A stretch of DNA of 64,000 nucleotides from SHLQ01 sp964451305 (GCA_964451305.1 CAYVHV010000018.1:6270-70269); one strand, 5' to 3'. Shown: positions 42,932 to 52,999, counted from the stretch's first letter. A program made the numbers and translations. The notes: generated by a model not told the origin, from the letters alone.

Positions 42932-45127
42932 TCAGACCTTTTCGAGAAGCGGACGCGGGTCGATGCGAGCCTTGACGTTCTGACCGAAGCTTCTGGTGTC
43001 TCCGAGTTGGCGATCGAACGAATCGACCTCACGCCATACGTTGTCCGCCGTCGCCTCATCGGGCTGACGATCCGAGTAGATAGTCGTCGTTACATACGGA
43101 GCGAGCGCGCTCAGCGAAGACGACGCATGCACACCAAGCTCCCGACGCGATGTCGAGACGATCTCCTTGACCGTCATGTCCGGGCGAATCTCCACGCCGG
43201 CCTCGAGCAATCGGTCCTTCGACTCCTGCCAACCCGCAAGCACACGATCGGTTGGGTCGATCAAGTTCTCCCGGTGCCTGCGACGGATCAGCTTCGCCAA
43301 CACGATGAGCAGAATCAGCAGGATTGGGAAGACCAAGAGGAACGTTCCCGACACGATGAGCACCCGGATCGTCGGGCTCACGGCCTCTTCTGGATCCTCG
43401 AGATTGTCGTCCTCGGTGGGATCGGCTTCCTGAGGCGTTGGTCCCGACGGCGCAGGCTGGCCTTCAGGAATCTGTGTCGCGTTGTCGTCGGTAGCTCCCG
43501 CTTCGCCACTCACGACCGGCACGGGATCGAACGGCACCCATCCAATGCCCTCGAAGCGAACCTCTGGCCATGCGTCGTACTGCTCGGTCGTGACGGTATC
43601 GAGGAACACCTCGGTCGAGTCTTCGTTGACCTGAGTAATGCGGTACCCGACCGCGATTCGAGTCGGGATTCCTTGTTGTCGCGCTGCGAGCGCAAACGCC
43701 GTCACGAACTGATCTCGGTAGCCTTCGTCATCGATCAAGAACTCGTTGATCCGACCGAGTGCTGTTCCCGACGCCGCTTCGTTCACGAGCGTCCGTTCTT
43801 CTCGAAGGAACGCTTCGAGCGAGAGCAACTGCTGGTACGTGTTCGCTCCATCGACCTGCGTGGTCAGTGTTGTAATCGGCGAATCACCGGGAATATCGAT
43901 CCCCGTGTTCGTATAGCGCAGGTCTGAAAGGTCGACGGTTGCGGCCTCGAGCTCTTCGGTCGTTGGCGCAATGACGTTCGACAAGACGCTGTAGTTGACG
44001 ACCTCGCCCCCACTGAGGTCGAGGAACGTACCCGAGACCTCGTCGAACCAAATGTCGTCACCTTGCAGGTTCGTGACGTTTCCACCGGCGGGAAGCCACG
44101 GCGACTCCGCTTCGAGCAACTCATAGTTCTGTCGGACTTCGATCGACTGGAATGGAGTTTCGATTCCCGAAATGTCTGCCGACGTTGCACTGTAGGTCGC
44201 GTCGGTCGACCACGTGACGCCGTCGTAGTTCTCGAGAGCGACGAGGGTGACCCGGTCGAAGAACTCCGCTGCCGGGGCTGCTGGCAGGTCGAGCGTAAAG
44301 GCGGGAACGGCCGCTTCGCGCTGAGCTTTCATAATGGCGAGCGGGTTCGTTGCCGTGGACGTCACCTCTTCGGCTTGACGCAGCTGACGAGGATCGAACG
44401 GCTCTTCGTTTCCGAATGGAAATACCGTAGCGATGAGCGGGACGACGAGGGCGAGCACGAGTAATACCGGCGCTCCAGCCGCCAACCGCTCGCTCAACAA
44501 ACGCTCCCCGATGAACTCGGTGACTCGCTCGTCGCTCGATTGTCCAAGCTTGGATTGTGGAATTGCCCGGACGAGCGACACGAGGAGCGCCGCAGCGACC
44601 AACCCCGCGATAAACACATACGACGCCACACCAGTGGGGGCAGCGAGGGGCAGCGACAGCGCCGCGAAGGTGACGCCGGGGACGATGACCCCTGCGGTGC
44701 CTTCGGGACGTCCAAGGGCGCTTCCGGTCACTGCGCCGGCAAGCCATGCGAGGGTGGTGGCAAACCCGATTGGTTCCGGCGTGGAAGTCTCGATCGGAAG
44801 GGTCGCCGCAAGCGCATTACGCCAGCCGTCGAGTGTGGAACCAACGAGTGCGTCGAGGAGCTGCTCTGAGGTACCGAAGTTCGTGCCTGGGAGCAGCACC
44901 GTGAGCCCGAGAAAGAGCAATCCCAGGACGAGGAGCACTGCGCCGCGGACAACCCGATTGAGCGACGTTCGTGTGAGCAAGAGCGCGAGCAGACCCGAAA
45001 CGAGCGTCCCGGCAACGATAGGAATAATCCAACCCGGTCCTTCAAACACACGGCTGTAGAACAGTGAAGAGACGACGAGCAACAACCCAGCAGCACTGGC
45101 CTGTCCGAGAAGAACCTGTTGTTTCAT
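42932..45127 (-). CDS. Transglutaminase-like membrane protein (TgpA type)
   Basis: Large membrane protein of 731 aa. About seven N-terminal helices (from VLLGQASAAGLLLVVSSLFYSRVF) are followed by an extracytoplasmic transglutaminase-core domain with the catalytic region DQFVTAFALAARQQGIPTRIAVGYRI, and YDAWPEVRFEGIGWVPFDPVP. The usual catalytic Cys of this motif appears to be Val/Thr here, so activity is doubtful. One more membrane helix and a cytoplasmic DUF4129-like tail end the chain. Start overlaps the DUF58 stop (ATGA), the third gene of the MoxR-DUF58-TgpA operon. Confidence 0.88.
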   Translation of the reverse strand: MKQQVLLGQASAAGLLLVVSSLFYSRVFEGPGWIIPIVAGTLVSGLLALLLTRTSLNRVVRGAVLLVLGLLFLGLTVLLPGTNFGTSEQLLDALVGSTLDGWRNALAATLPIETSTPEPIGFATTLAWLAGAVTGSALGRPEGTAGVIVPGVTFAALSLPLAAPTGVASYVFIAGLVAAALLVSLVRAIPQSKLGQSSDERVTEFIGERLLSERLAAGAPVLLVLALVVPLIATVFPFGNEEPFDPRQLRQAEEVTSTATNPLAIMKAQREAAVPAFTLDLPAAPAAEFFDRVTLVALENYDGVTWSTDATYSATSADISGIETPFQSIEVRQNYELLEAESPWLPAGGNVTNLQGDDIWFDEVSGTFLDLSGGEVVNYSVLSNVIAPTTEELEAATVDLSDLRYTNTGIDIPGDSPITTLTTQVDGANTYQQLLSLEAFLREERTLVNEAASGTALGRINEFLIDDEGYRDQFVTAFALAARQQGIPTRIAVGYRITQVNEDSTEVFLDTVTTEQYDAWPEVRFEGIGWVPFDPVPVVSGEAGATDDNATQIPEGQPAPSGPTPQEADPTEDDNLEDPEEAVSPTIRVLIVSGTFLLVFPILLILLIVLAKLIRRRHRENLIDPTDRVLAGWQESKDRLLEAGVEIRPDMTVKEIVSTSRRELGVHASSSLSALAPYVTTTIYSDRQPDEATADNVWREVDSFDRQLGDTRSFGQNVKARIDPRPLLEKV

Positions 45128-46263
45128 GAGGGCCTCGTTATCCGGTTCCACGCCCTGGCAAAGTCTTCGCTCGTCTCAGCGGAGATGACGGTGGCATCTC
45201 GGACCGCTCGAGAACGTTCTCGTCCGGTCGGGCTGAACTGTGCAACGGTGAGCACGTCGAAACGGTCTCGGAACATGTTGACACGTTCGAGGTCTTTGTT
45301 GGACGCGGCCCCGGTGAGCAGAACCATCGACACGCCACCGAGGTCGCCTTGGGCAATCTCAAAGGCATCATCGATCGAACCCCGGAACGACAAGCCAACC
45401 TCAGCGAGACGGTCCATGACCTTCGCCGATGGCATTCGCTGATCGAGTTCGACGCCGTCGGTGGTGATCAGCCGAAACTCGAAGCCCCGGCTCATCGACG
45501 CTACGACGACCGAAGCCGCAGCGCGAACAGCATCCTCGAACGATGCGCCTTCGTACGAGGCGGCGCGGTTGTCGAGCACGACGAGCGAGCGAGGCTGATG
45601 GGTATCGACGTTGTGGCGCACCATCAGCTTGTTCACACGAGCGGACGAACGCCAATGAATCTGACGGAGATCGTCGCCGCGAACGTAGTCACGAAGCGTA
45701 TGGAACGTCACCCCACCCTCGAGCGCTTCGCCGCTTTCAGGACCTTCGAGATCTCGAGCGAAACCGCTCGGAAACGGCTCGACCGGATGCACTATTGGGT
45801 GCACCCACAGCTTGGCGACGCCCTCTTCAGGTTCTCCGGAACGAACGAGTCCAAATGGGTCCGAGCGAGTCACATCGAGCGGACCAACCCGAAACACACC
45901 ACGACGCTCGGTCGGCAACTCGGTGGTGATCGTCGCCGACTCGTTCGGCTCCAAGCTCGGAAGTTCGAGCGGGACTTGGCTGTCGCCGAACTGTTCGAGC
46001 GCAATACCGCCCGATGTACGCCGGCGACCGGTGTTGACGACCGTGAGTTGAGATCGTGCCGGGCGCCCCGACCGCACTCGCTCTGGCTGAACAACACGCG
46101 ATGCGGACACCCGTGGACGACGCACGATCCAGATGCGGCCGACAAGCACGGCGAGGAGCAGCGCGATTCCGAGCGCGAGAAGCGTGTCGTATCCAAAGAT
46201 GACGCCAGCGATGGTGGCGACACCTCCAATGGTGAGGAACGACCGTCCTGCGGAGGTAAGCAC
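45124..46263 (-). CDS. DUF58 domain protein (von Willebrand-like)
   Basis: Membrane-associated protein of 379 aa. Two N-terminal hydrophobic helices (FLTIGGVATIAGVIFG, LLALGIALLLAVLVG) precede a beta-rich part and the DUF58 signature FHTLRDYVRGDDLRQIHWRSSAR. A von Willebrand A-like region follows (SLVVLDNRAAS). These proteins work together with MoxR ATPases, which load or assemble metal-binding partners; the cellular role is not settled. Confidence 0.9.
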   Translation of the reverse strand: MLTSAGRSFLTIGGVATIAGVIFGYDTLLALGIALLLAVLVGRIWIVRRPRVSASRVVQPERVRSGRPARSQLTVVNTGRRRTSGGIALEQFGDSQVPLELPSLEPNESATITTELPTERRGVFRVGPLDVTRSDPFGLVRSGEPEEGVAKLWVHPIVHPVEPFPSGFARDLEGPESGEALEGGVTFHTLRDYVRGDDLRQIHWRSSARVNKLMVRHNVDTHQPRSLVVLDNRAASYEGASFEDAVRAAASVVVASMSRGFEFRLITTDGVELDQRMPSAKVMDRLAEVGLSFRGSIDDAFEIAQGDLGGVSMVLLTGAASNKDLERVNMFRDRFDVLTVAQFSPTGRERSRAVRDATVISAETSEDFARAWNRITRPS

Positions 46264-46281
46264 GTGGTGGGAACCTGTCCG

Positions 46282-47271
46282 CTACTGCTCGATGCGTTCT
46301 TTGGGCGTTGGGATCTCTTGAAGAACCGCTCGGAGCAGCTCGACCGAATCGATCCCTTCGAACTCCGCTTCGGGCTTGAGGATCATGCGGTGAGCAAGCA
46401 CGGACTCGGTGAGGTCTTTGACGTCATCGGCGGTGACGAACGGACGACCGTTCGCTGCCGCCAGAGCGCGAGCGGTACGACCGAGCGCAATGGAACCACG
46501 AGGACTTACACCCAAGCGGAGTTCTGGGAGCTCGCGGGTCGCACGCACGATCGACACGATGTACTGACGAACGGCCGGTGAGATATAGATGACGTCGGCG
46601 ACGCGAGCCATCTGGCGCACTTCCTCGGTGCTCAGCACCGGTTCGACGTCGACGCGAGTACGTCCAGCTGGCGCACTGTCGATGATGTCGATCTCTGCAA
46701 CAGCGCTTGGATAGCCAATGGCGACGCGCATCATGAAACGGTCGATCTGGGCCTCGGGAAGCGAGTAGGTACCGTCGTGTTCTACCGGGTTCTGCGTTGC
46801 GACGACGAGGAACGGGTTCGGCACGGGCCGGGGAACACCGTCGACGGTGACTTGGTACTCCTCCATCACCTCGAGCAGCGACGACTGGGTCTTTGGCGAC
46901 GCACGGTTGATCTCATCGGCGAGCACGACGTTTGCGAATACGGCGCCGGGATGAAATTCGAACTCGCTGTTGGACTGGTTGAAGATCTGCACGCCCGTGA
47001 CGTCGGATGGCAGAAGGTCTGGCGTGAACTGGATACGGGTCAGCGTGCCGTCGATGGACTCGGCGAGTGCTCGAGCGAGCGAGGTCTTGCCGGTTCCGGG
47101 CACGTCCTCGATCAAGAGGTGTCCTTGAGCCAGCATGCAAAGAAATGCCAAACGGATCTCACGGGTCTTTCCGTGGATCACGCGCTCGACGTTGTTTACG
47201 AGTTGTTGAAAACGATCTGCATAATTTCGTACCTCGAGGTCGAGGTCTTCAACAGCATTCACAGTAGTCAC
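46282..47271 (-). CDS. MoxR family AAA+ ATPase
   Basis: Chaperone-like AAA+ ATPase of 329 aa. Walker A is VPGTGKTSLARAL, Walker B is ANVVLADEINRA, with sensor 1 in FLVVATQNPVEHDGTYSLPEAQIDRF and sensor 2 near RGSIALGRTARALA. It probably acts on the DUF58 and TgpA proteins encoded immediately downstream. The start is GTG; GGAG lies ten nt upstream. It is divergent from tlyA. Confidence 0.94.
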   Translation of the reverse strand: MTTVNAVEDLDLEVRNYADRFQQLVNNVERVIHGKTREIRLAFLCMLAQGHLLIEDVPGTGKTSLARALAESIDGTLTRIQFTPDLLPSDVTGVQIFNQSNSEFEFHPGAVFANVVLADEINRASPKTQSSLLEVMEEYQVTVDGVPRPVPNPFLVVATQNPVEHDGTYSLPEAQIDRFMMRVAIGYPSAVAEIDIIDSAPAGRTRVDVEPVLSTEEVRQMARVADVIYISPAVRQYIVSIVRATRELPELRLGVSPRGSIALGRTARALAAANGRPFVTADDVKDLTESVLAHRMILKPEAEFEGIDSVELLRAVLQEIPTPKERIEQ

Positions 47272-47392
47272 GTGGGCGGTCTCCGCTCATATACGTTTAA
47301 GTAATCAAGTGTGGCTCACGAAAATGCGCCCGTCACTTCGAGTGCTCCAGATCTCTGACACTACTAGGCCCTTCTACCTATGAGGTAATCAC

Positions 47393-48142
47393 ATGCGACG
47401 CCGCCTCGATGCAGAACTCGTCGCCCGTGGTTTGGCTAATTCACGGGGCCATGCGCAGGAACTCATCGAAGACAAGCGCGTGACCGTCGGCGGCGCCCAC
47501 GCGCTGAAGGCCGCACGCCAAGTTCAGTCGAGTGACGCAATTCTCGTCTCTGGACCGCCACCGAGGTTCGTGGGGCGAGCTGGTTGGAAGTTGAACGGCG
47601 CGATTGAGTCGTTCGATCTGGACGTCTCCGGCAAGCATTGCATCGACGTCGGGTCGTCGACCGGCGGGTTCACGGATTGTCTGCTCCAGCACGGCGCGGC
47701 ATCGGTGACATCGGTCGATGTCGGCACGAACCAGCTCCATGAACGCCTTCGCGCAAACCCCCTCGTGACGGTGATGGAGAATCGCAACATTCGTTCCGTG
47801 TCACTCGGCGATTTCGATCACGATGCGGATCGTTCGGACGGGTTCGCCCTGCTCGTCGCCGACCTTTCGTTCACCTCGACCACCGCGATGTTGCCCCACC
47901 TCGCGACGCTGCTCTCCCCCGCCGGAAAGATGATGGTCCTTGTGAAGCCCCAGTTCGAGGCCGGGCGCGAAGAGGTCAGCCGCGGCAAAGGGATCATTCG
48001 AGATCCCGACGTGTGGGTTCGCGTTCTTCACGAGTTCATCGACGCTGCGGTCGACGCCGAGCTCACCGTGTCCGACCTCGAGATCTCACCCATTACCGGC
48101 GGCAAAGGAAACGTCGAGTTCCTCGCCTTGGTCGAGCGCTGA
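47393..48142 (+). CDS. tlyA: TlyA family rRNA 2'-O-methyltransferase
   Basis: S4-domain methyltransferase of 249 aa that in mycobacteria methylates 16S and 23S rRNA and affects capreomycin sensitivity. S4 part: RRRLDAELVARGLANSRGHAQELI. The FtsJ-type part has VSRAGWKLNGAI-like GRAGWKL, the SAM motif CIDVGSSTGGFTDCLL, DVGTNQLH and VADLSFTS, and the late LVKPQFEAGREEV. GAGG eight nt upstream fits a leadered start. First gene of the tlyA-nadK-recN-pyrG-Nudix-xerD block. Confidence 0.94.
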   Translation: MRRRLDAELVARGLANSRGHAQELIEDKRVTVGGAHALKAARQVQSSDAILVSGPPPRFVGRAGWKLNGAIESFDLDVSGKHCIDVGSSTGGFTDCLLQHGAASVTSVDVGTNQLHERLRANPLVTVMENRNIRSVSLGDFDHDADRSDGFALLVADLSFTSTTAMLPHLATLLSPAGKMMVLVKPQFEAGREEVSRGKGIIRDPDVWVRVLHEFIDAAVDAELTVSDLEISPITGGKGNVEFLALVER

Positions 48143-48157
48143 GCAAAATCAGCGAAT

Positions 48158-48171
48158 CGAACGGTCGTTCG
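48158..48171. promoter_or_regulatory. LexA-type SOS box upstream of nadK-recN
   Basis: CGAACGGTCGTTCG has both conserved half-sites of the actinobacterial LexA box (CGAAC-N4-GTTCG). Its 3' edge reaches the expected -35 position of the nadK promoter, whose -10 is TAGGGT at 48194-48199. LexA binding is inferred. Confidence 0.72.
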
Positions 48172-48206
48172 CCTCTCTCCTGGCTTCTTGAGGTAGGGTC
48201 TGTCGT

Positions 48207-49046
48207 GTGAAGGCGAAAATTGGTTTGGTCCTGCACAGCGCTGATGCTGCTGCTCTCAAAGAAGCGACGAGGCTCACCGCCTCGCTCAACGATAAAGGGC
48301 ACTCGGTCGTGGCCGTCGCCGACGATGCCGATGCAATTCCCGGCGTGACCCTCGTCGATGAAGGCTCCTTCGCCGATGGGCTCGAGCTCGCCATCAGCTT
48401 GGGCGGTGATGGCACGATGCTGAGAACCGTTGGGCTCCTCGGCGATAGCGGCGTCAAGGTGCTCGGCGTCAACTTTGGCGACCTGGGCTTTCTCACCGTC
48501 GTCGACCCCGACGAACTCGACCGAGCCGTGGAACGGTCGCTGTCGGGAGATCACGACATCGAAGAACGCATGCTCGTCTCGGCCACCTTTGATGGCAACA
48601 CGATCCATGCCCTCAACGAAGTCGTGATCGAGCGAGCACCTGGAGATACGACGGTCCGCATCGGTGTCACCGTCGACGGCAAGCCGTTCACCTCGTACCC
48701 AGCGGACGGCCTCATCGTGGCGACACCGACGGGCAGCACCGCCTATGCCCTCTCGGCTCGTGGGCCGATCGTCTTTCCCACACACTATGCCCTCCTTCTC
48801 ACGCCCGTCTCGCCTCACATGCTGTTCGACCGGAGCCTTGTCTTTGGACCCGATTCGGTGATCGAACTCACCGTCGAGGGCCATCGCCCAGCAGTCGTGT
48901 CACAGGACGGCAATACAGTCTTGACGATGGAACCTGGAGACACGATCACCTGCCGCCGCTCCGAGCGAACTGCTCGTCTGGTCATCTTCGATACCCGCGA
49001 CAACCTCGCGGTCTTGAAGTCCAAGCTCGGCATTGCGGACCGGTAG
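48207..49046 (+). CDS. nadK: NAD kinase
   Basis: Phosphorylates NAD to NADP (279 aa). Motifs: GGDGT (about residues 66-70) in LAISLGGDGTMLRTVG, VNFGDLGFLT, ALNEVVIER and TPTGSTAYALSARGPIV. The start is GTG, seven nt after TAGGGT, so the mRNA is probably leaderless. recN follows after 30 nt on the same strand, so both genes likely share the LexA-box promoter. Confidence 0.96.
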   Translation: MKAKIGLVLHSADAAALKEATRLTASLNDKGHSVVAVADDADAIPGVTLVDEGSFADGLELAISLGGDGTMLRTVGLLGDSGVKVLGVNFGDLGFLTVVDPDELDRAVERSLSGDHDIEERMLVSATFDGNTIHALNEVVIERAPGDTTVRIGVTVDGKPFTSYPADGLIVATPTGSTAYALSARGPIVFPTHYALLLTPVSPHMLFDRSLVFGPDSVIELTVEGHRPAVVSQDGNTVLTMEPGDTITCRRSERTARLVIFDTRDNLAVLKSKLGIADR

Positions 49047-49076
49047 ACGGCAGACCAGTAGAGAGGAAGCCTGTTC

Positions 49077-50678
49077 ATGCTCGAAGAACTCCGTATCGAG
49101 AACCTTGGTGTCATCGATTCGATCTCCCTAGTGCTCCCACCTGGGTCCATTGCAGTGACCGGGGAGACCGGTGCTGGAAAGACGATGGTGTTGAGCGCAA
49201 TTCAACTATTGATGGGGGCGCGAGCCGAACCCGACATGGTCCGCCGCGGGACAGATCAGGCGACGATCGAAGGCCGCTTTGTCGATGCCGACGGAGATGA
49301 GATCGTCGCAAAGCGAGTAATTCCCGCCAGCGGCAGATCCCGGGCCTACCTCGACGGGTCGCTCGCGACCGCGACCGAGCTCCAGGAGCGCATTGCGCCG
49401 ATGGTCGATCTCCACGGTCAGCATTCCCAGCAGTCACTCCTGCGGCCGAGCACGCAACGCGACGCTCTCGATGCCTTTGCGGGCGTCGATACCGAGCCGC
49501 TCCGCAGCATCCGGTCGAAGATCTCTCAGATCGACGCCGAACTCGGAGAACTCGGCGGTGACGAAACCGAACGCGCTCGTCGCGTCGATCTCCTCCGGTA
49601 TCAGTTGGACGAACTCGTCGCTGCCAACCTCTCGGACCCAGACGAAGACACGGCGTTGCTCGCCGAGGAGAGCCTTCTCGCCAACGCGTTCGAACATCAA
49701 CTCTCCGCCGCGCGAGCGGGCGAACTCGTCGGGGCAGATGGCCCCGCCGCCGAAGCGCTGGTGCAAGCCGCTGGCCTTCTCGACGGCGCTGGGCCGTTCG
49801 CCGATGCCCTCGGCCGGTTGATAGCGTTACAAGAAGACCTCGCTGGGCTCTCCGGAGAACTTCGAGATATTGGTGAAGGCATCACCGACGATCCCGAAGC
49901 CCGTGAGCATGTGCGCCAACGGCTGTCGCTTCTCGTGGAACTTCGTCGAAAGTATGGACCGACCCTCAGCGACGTGATCGCATACACCTCAGATCTCCAG
50001 CAGCAGCTCGACGAACTCGAGTCGCACGAAGTCCGCGTCACCCAGCTCGCAGACCAGCGCGACGTCGCGATTCGCGAACGCGACGCCCTCGCTACGACGA
50101 TCCTCGAACAGCGTGCTCGAGCATCGGAACCTCTGGCGCGAGCGGTAGAAGCCGAGCTCGCAAAATTGTCCATGGCCAACGCGACCGTTGAGGTCCGTGT
50201 GCAGGGCAGTGCCGGCGACGACGTGGCGATCATGCTCGCGCCAAATCCGGGCCTACCTCTCGTCCCCGTCGGCAAGGGAGCGTCGGGCGGCGAGCTGAGC
50301 CGAACAATGCTGGCGCTTCGCCTGGTCCTCGCAGGTGGACCACCAATCCAGGTCTTCGATGAGGTCGATGCCGGCATTGGTGGCGGCACTGCGCGTGCGG
50401 TTGGGCGTGCGCTCGCGTCGCTCGGAACCAGCGGCCAGGTCTTTGTCGTCACCCACCTGGCGCAGGTTGCCTCCTATGCGGGGTCACACATCGTGATCGA
50501 TAAATCCAGCATCGAAGGAACCACAAAGTCTCAAGCTCGTGTGCTGTCCAAGGATGAACGTATCATCGAAGTCAGCCGGATGCTCAGCGGCTCGCCCGAA
50601 AGCAGCGTCGCACACGTACATGCTCAAGAGCTGCTCGCAACAACATCGGCAACATGGGAAACAGCAGGCGCACGATGA
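49077..50678 (+). CDS. recN: DNA repair protein RecN
   Basis: SMC-like ATPase acting in double-strand break repair (533 aa). Walker A is AVTGETGAGKTMVL, followed by the RecN hallmark MVDLHGQHSQQSLL. The central part is predicted coiled coil; the C-terminal ABC part has GKGASGGELSRTMLALRL and VFDEVDAGIGGGTARAVG. GAGGAA precedes the ATG at moderate spacing. Expression with nadK from an SOS-type promoter would suit its damage role. Confidence 0.97.
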   Translation: MLEELRIENLGVIDSISLVLPPGSIAVTGETGAGKTMVLSAIQLLMGARAEPDMVRRGTDQATIEGRFVDADGDEIVAKRVIPASGRSRAYLDGSLATATELQERIAPMVDLHGQHSQQSLLRPSTQRDALDAFAGVDTEPLRSIRSKISQIDAELGELGGDETERARRVDLLRYQLDELVAANLSDPDEDTALLAEESLLANAFEHQLSAARAGELVGADGPAAEALVQAAGLLDGAGPFADALGRLIALQEDLAGLSGELRDIGEGITDDPEAREHVRQRLSLLVELRRKYGPTLSDVIAYTSDLQQQLDELESHEVRVTQLADQRDVAIRERDALATTILEQRARASEPLARAVEAELAKLSMANATVEVRVQGSAGDDVAIMLAPNPGLPLVPVGKGASGGELSRTMLALRLVLAGGPPIQVFDEVDAGIGGGTARAVGRALASLGTSGQVFVVTHLAQVASYAGSHIVIDKSSIEGTTKSQARVLSKDERIIEVSRMLSGSPESSVAHVHAQELLATTSATWETAGAR

Positions 50679-50758
50679 TGGCTATCTTCGTCACAAATCT
50701 TGACGATTTCGAGCTCCAGCCACGCGGACCGACCGTCACCGAGTTAGGGTGAACTCCC

Positions 50759-52405
50759 GTGACCAAGCATGTTTTTGTTACGGGCGGCGTAGCCAGTTCT
50801 CTCGGTAAAGGTCTGACCGCTTCAGCCCTCGGTCGACTTCTCAAAGCCCGAGGTCTTCGGGTCACGATGCAGAAGCTCGATCCGTACCTGAACGTCGATC
50901 CCGGCACCATGAACCCGTTCGAACACGGCGAAGTGTTCGTGACCGACGACGGTGGCGAGACCGACCTCGACCTCGGACATTACGAGCGTTTCATCGACGA
51001 GAACCTCACGATGCGCTCCAACGCCACGACCGGTTCCATCTATTCGTCGGTGATCGCAGCGGAACGTCGTGGTGATTACCTCGGCCGCACGGTGCAGGTC
51101 ATCCCGCACATAACCGATGAGATCAAGCATCGCATCCGTCAACTGACCGGTGATGACACCGACGTCGTGATCACCGAAGTCGGCGGCACCGTCGGCGATA
51201 TCGAAATCCTCCCGTTTCTCGAGGCAATCCGTCAGTTCAGACTGGATGTCGGCCCGGAGAACGTCTTTTATCTCCACGTCACCCTGGTGCCGTTCATCGG
51301 CCCGTCGGGCGAGCAGAAGACAAAGCCAACCCAGCACTCGGTAACCGAGCTTCGAAGCCGCGGCATCCAGCCAGATGCCATCGTGTGTCGCAGCGATGAG
51401 CCAATCACCGACGAGCTGAAACGAAAGATCTCTCGCCTGTGCGACGTTCCCGTCGACGGCGTCATCAACGCAGCCGATGCGGACAGCCTCTATGAGATCC
51501 CGCTCGTTGTTCACAACGAGGGCCTCGACAACTTCGTGTGCAGCCACTTCCGGTTGGAAGATCTGCCAGACCCTGACCTCGTCGAGTGGAAAGCGCTCGT
51601 CGATCGAGTGTTCTCCGCTACCCAAACGGTTCGCGTCGGCGTCATTGGAAAGTACGTCAGTCTTATCGACGCATACCTCTCGGTGGTCGAAGCGCTGAAT
51701 CACGCTGGTATCCATCACCACGCCAACGTGGAGATCGATTGGATCCAGGCAGAGGAGGTCGAGGGGCTTCTCGCCGAACGAATCCGCAACCTCGATGGCA
51801 TTGTCATCCCGGGCGGTTTCGGCGAACGCGGCATCGAAGGCAAGATCGCTGCGGCCACGTACGCCCGAGAGAACGACATTCCATGCCTTGGGCTCTGTCT
51901 TGGACTCCAGGTCATGACGATCGAGTACGCACGAAACAAGCTCGGCCTGACCGGCGCGAACTCCCTCGAATTCGATCCACAGACCAAGCACCCCGTCGTG
52001 AACTTGATGGAAGATCAGCGCGACGTCTCAGAGAAGGGCGGCACCATGCGCCTCGGCGCATACGTTGCCAAGCTCGCTCCTGGTTCCCAAGTTGCAGAGT
52101 CGTACGGCGAGGTAACAGTTTCGGAGCGTCACCGTCATCGCTACGAGTTCAATTCAAAGTTCCTGAGCAAGTTCGACGATGGCGACTTCTGGGCGAGCGG
52201 TGAGTCCCCGGACGGGCAACTAGTCGAGTTTATCGAGCTTCGCTCGCATCCGTTTTGGGTTGCTACTCAAGCTCACCCTGAGTTCAAGAGCAGACCGAAC
52301 CGGCCTGCTCCCCTGTTCCGCAGCTTCATCGAAGCCGTCGTCGAACGCAAGAACGGCCGGAATCCAACGTTGTTGCAGGTCGATGACAACGTTGCAGCCC
52401 AGTAG
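50759..52405 (+). CDS. pyrG: CTP synthase
   Basis: Makes CTP from UTP with glutamine as nitrogen donor (548 aa). The N-terminal synthetase domain begins KHVFVTGGVASSLGKGLTAS and contains LDPYLNVDPGTMNPFEHGE and ITEVGGTVGDIE. The C-terminal class I glutaminase has IVIPGGFGERGIEGK, the nucleophile Cys in PCLGLCLGLQ and the His-Glu pair in ATQAHPEFKS. Start is GTG, eight nt after TAGGGT. In mycobacteria pyrG likewise lies between recN and the Nudix gene. Confidence 0.98.
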   Translation: MTKHVFVTGGVASSLGKGLTASALGRLLKARGLRVTMQKLDPYLNVDPGTMNPFEHGEVFVTDDGGETDLDLGHYERFIDENLTMRSNATTGSIYSSVIAAERRGDYLGRTVQVIPHITDEIKHRIRQLTGDDTDVVITEVGGTVGDIEILPFLEAIRQFRLDVGPENVFYLHVTLVPFIGPSGEQKTKPTQHSVTELRSRGIQPDAIVCRSDEPITDELKRKISRLCDVPVDGVINAADADSLYEIPLVVHNEGLDNFVCSHFRLEDLPDPDLVEWKALVDRVFSATQTVRVGVIGKYVSLIDAYLSVVEALNHAGIHHHANVEIDWIQAEEVEGLLAERIRNLDGIVIPGGFGERGIEGKIAAATYARENDIPCLGLCLGLQVMTIEYARNKLGLTGANSLEFDPQTKHPVVNLMEDQRDVSEKGGTMRLGAYVAKLAPGSQVAESYGEVTVSERHRHRYEFNSKFLSKFDDGDFWASGESPDGQLVEFIELRSHPFWVATQAHPEFKSRPNRPAPLFRSFIEAVVERKNGRNPTLLQVDDNVAAQ

Positions 52406-52435
52406 CCGCTTCGACGAGATTCGTCACCGGACGCA

Positions 52436-52987
52436 ATGACCGATTCGAAATTCCGAGCCCTCGACGAAGACGTTGTCTACGACGGGTGGATCATGAAGGT
52501 TGCACGAGGCCGCTTTGAGGCGCCCGACGGGTCGATCTTCGAACGTGACGTCGTGCATCATCCCGGGGCCGTTGCAGTCGTACCGCTGGTCGAAACGGAC
52601 GGCGGCACCGAAATCATTTTGGTGCGCCAATACCGCTCGGCGCTCGATGACCTGCTGCTCGAGATTCCGGCGGGGTTGCGCGATGTCGACGGAGAGCCTC
52701 CCGCAGAAACTGCTCAACGTGAGTTGGTTGAAGAGATCGGTATGCGCGCCGGCACGCTCACTCCGCTCGCCGCTGTTCATAACAGTGCTGGCTTTTGCGA
52801 TGAGCAGATCCATATCTTCATCGGCACTGACCTCGTCCAGGTCGAACGGGCCATTACCGATAGCCCCGAGGAACACGAGATGGAGATTTTGCAGATCCCA
52901 CTCGCCGATGCACACGCCATGATTGCCTCGGGCGAAATGACCGACGCAAAGACGATCATCGGAGTTCTCGCCGCGCTCAGGCTCTAG
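52436..52987 (+). CDS. Nudix hydrolase, ADP-ribose pyrophosphatase type
   Basis: A 183-residue Nudix hydrolase that probably splits ADP-ribose to AMP and ribose-5-phosphate. The Nudix box is AGLRDVDGEPPAETAQREL followed by VEEIGM; the preceding LVRQYRSALDDLLLEIPAG segment is typical of the ADP-ribose group, and the C-terminal HEMEILQIPLADA agrees. It sits 30 nt after pyrG and 12 nt before xerD, the same order as in mycobacteria. Confidence 0.9.
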   Translation: MTDSKFRALDEDVVYDGWIMKVARGRFEAPDGSIFERDVVHHPGAVAVVPLVETDGGTEIILVRQYRSALDDLLLEIPAGLRDVDGEPPAETAQRELVEEIGMRAGTLTPLAAVHNSAGFCDEQIHIFIGTDLVQVERAITDSPEEHEMEILQIPLADAHAMIASGEMTDAKTIIGVLAALRL

Positions 52988-52999
52988 TGTTTTGGGCGC

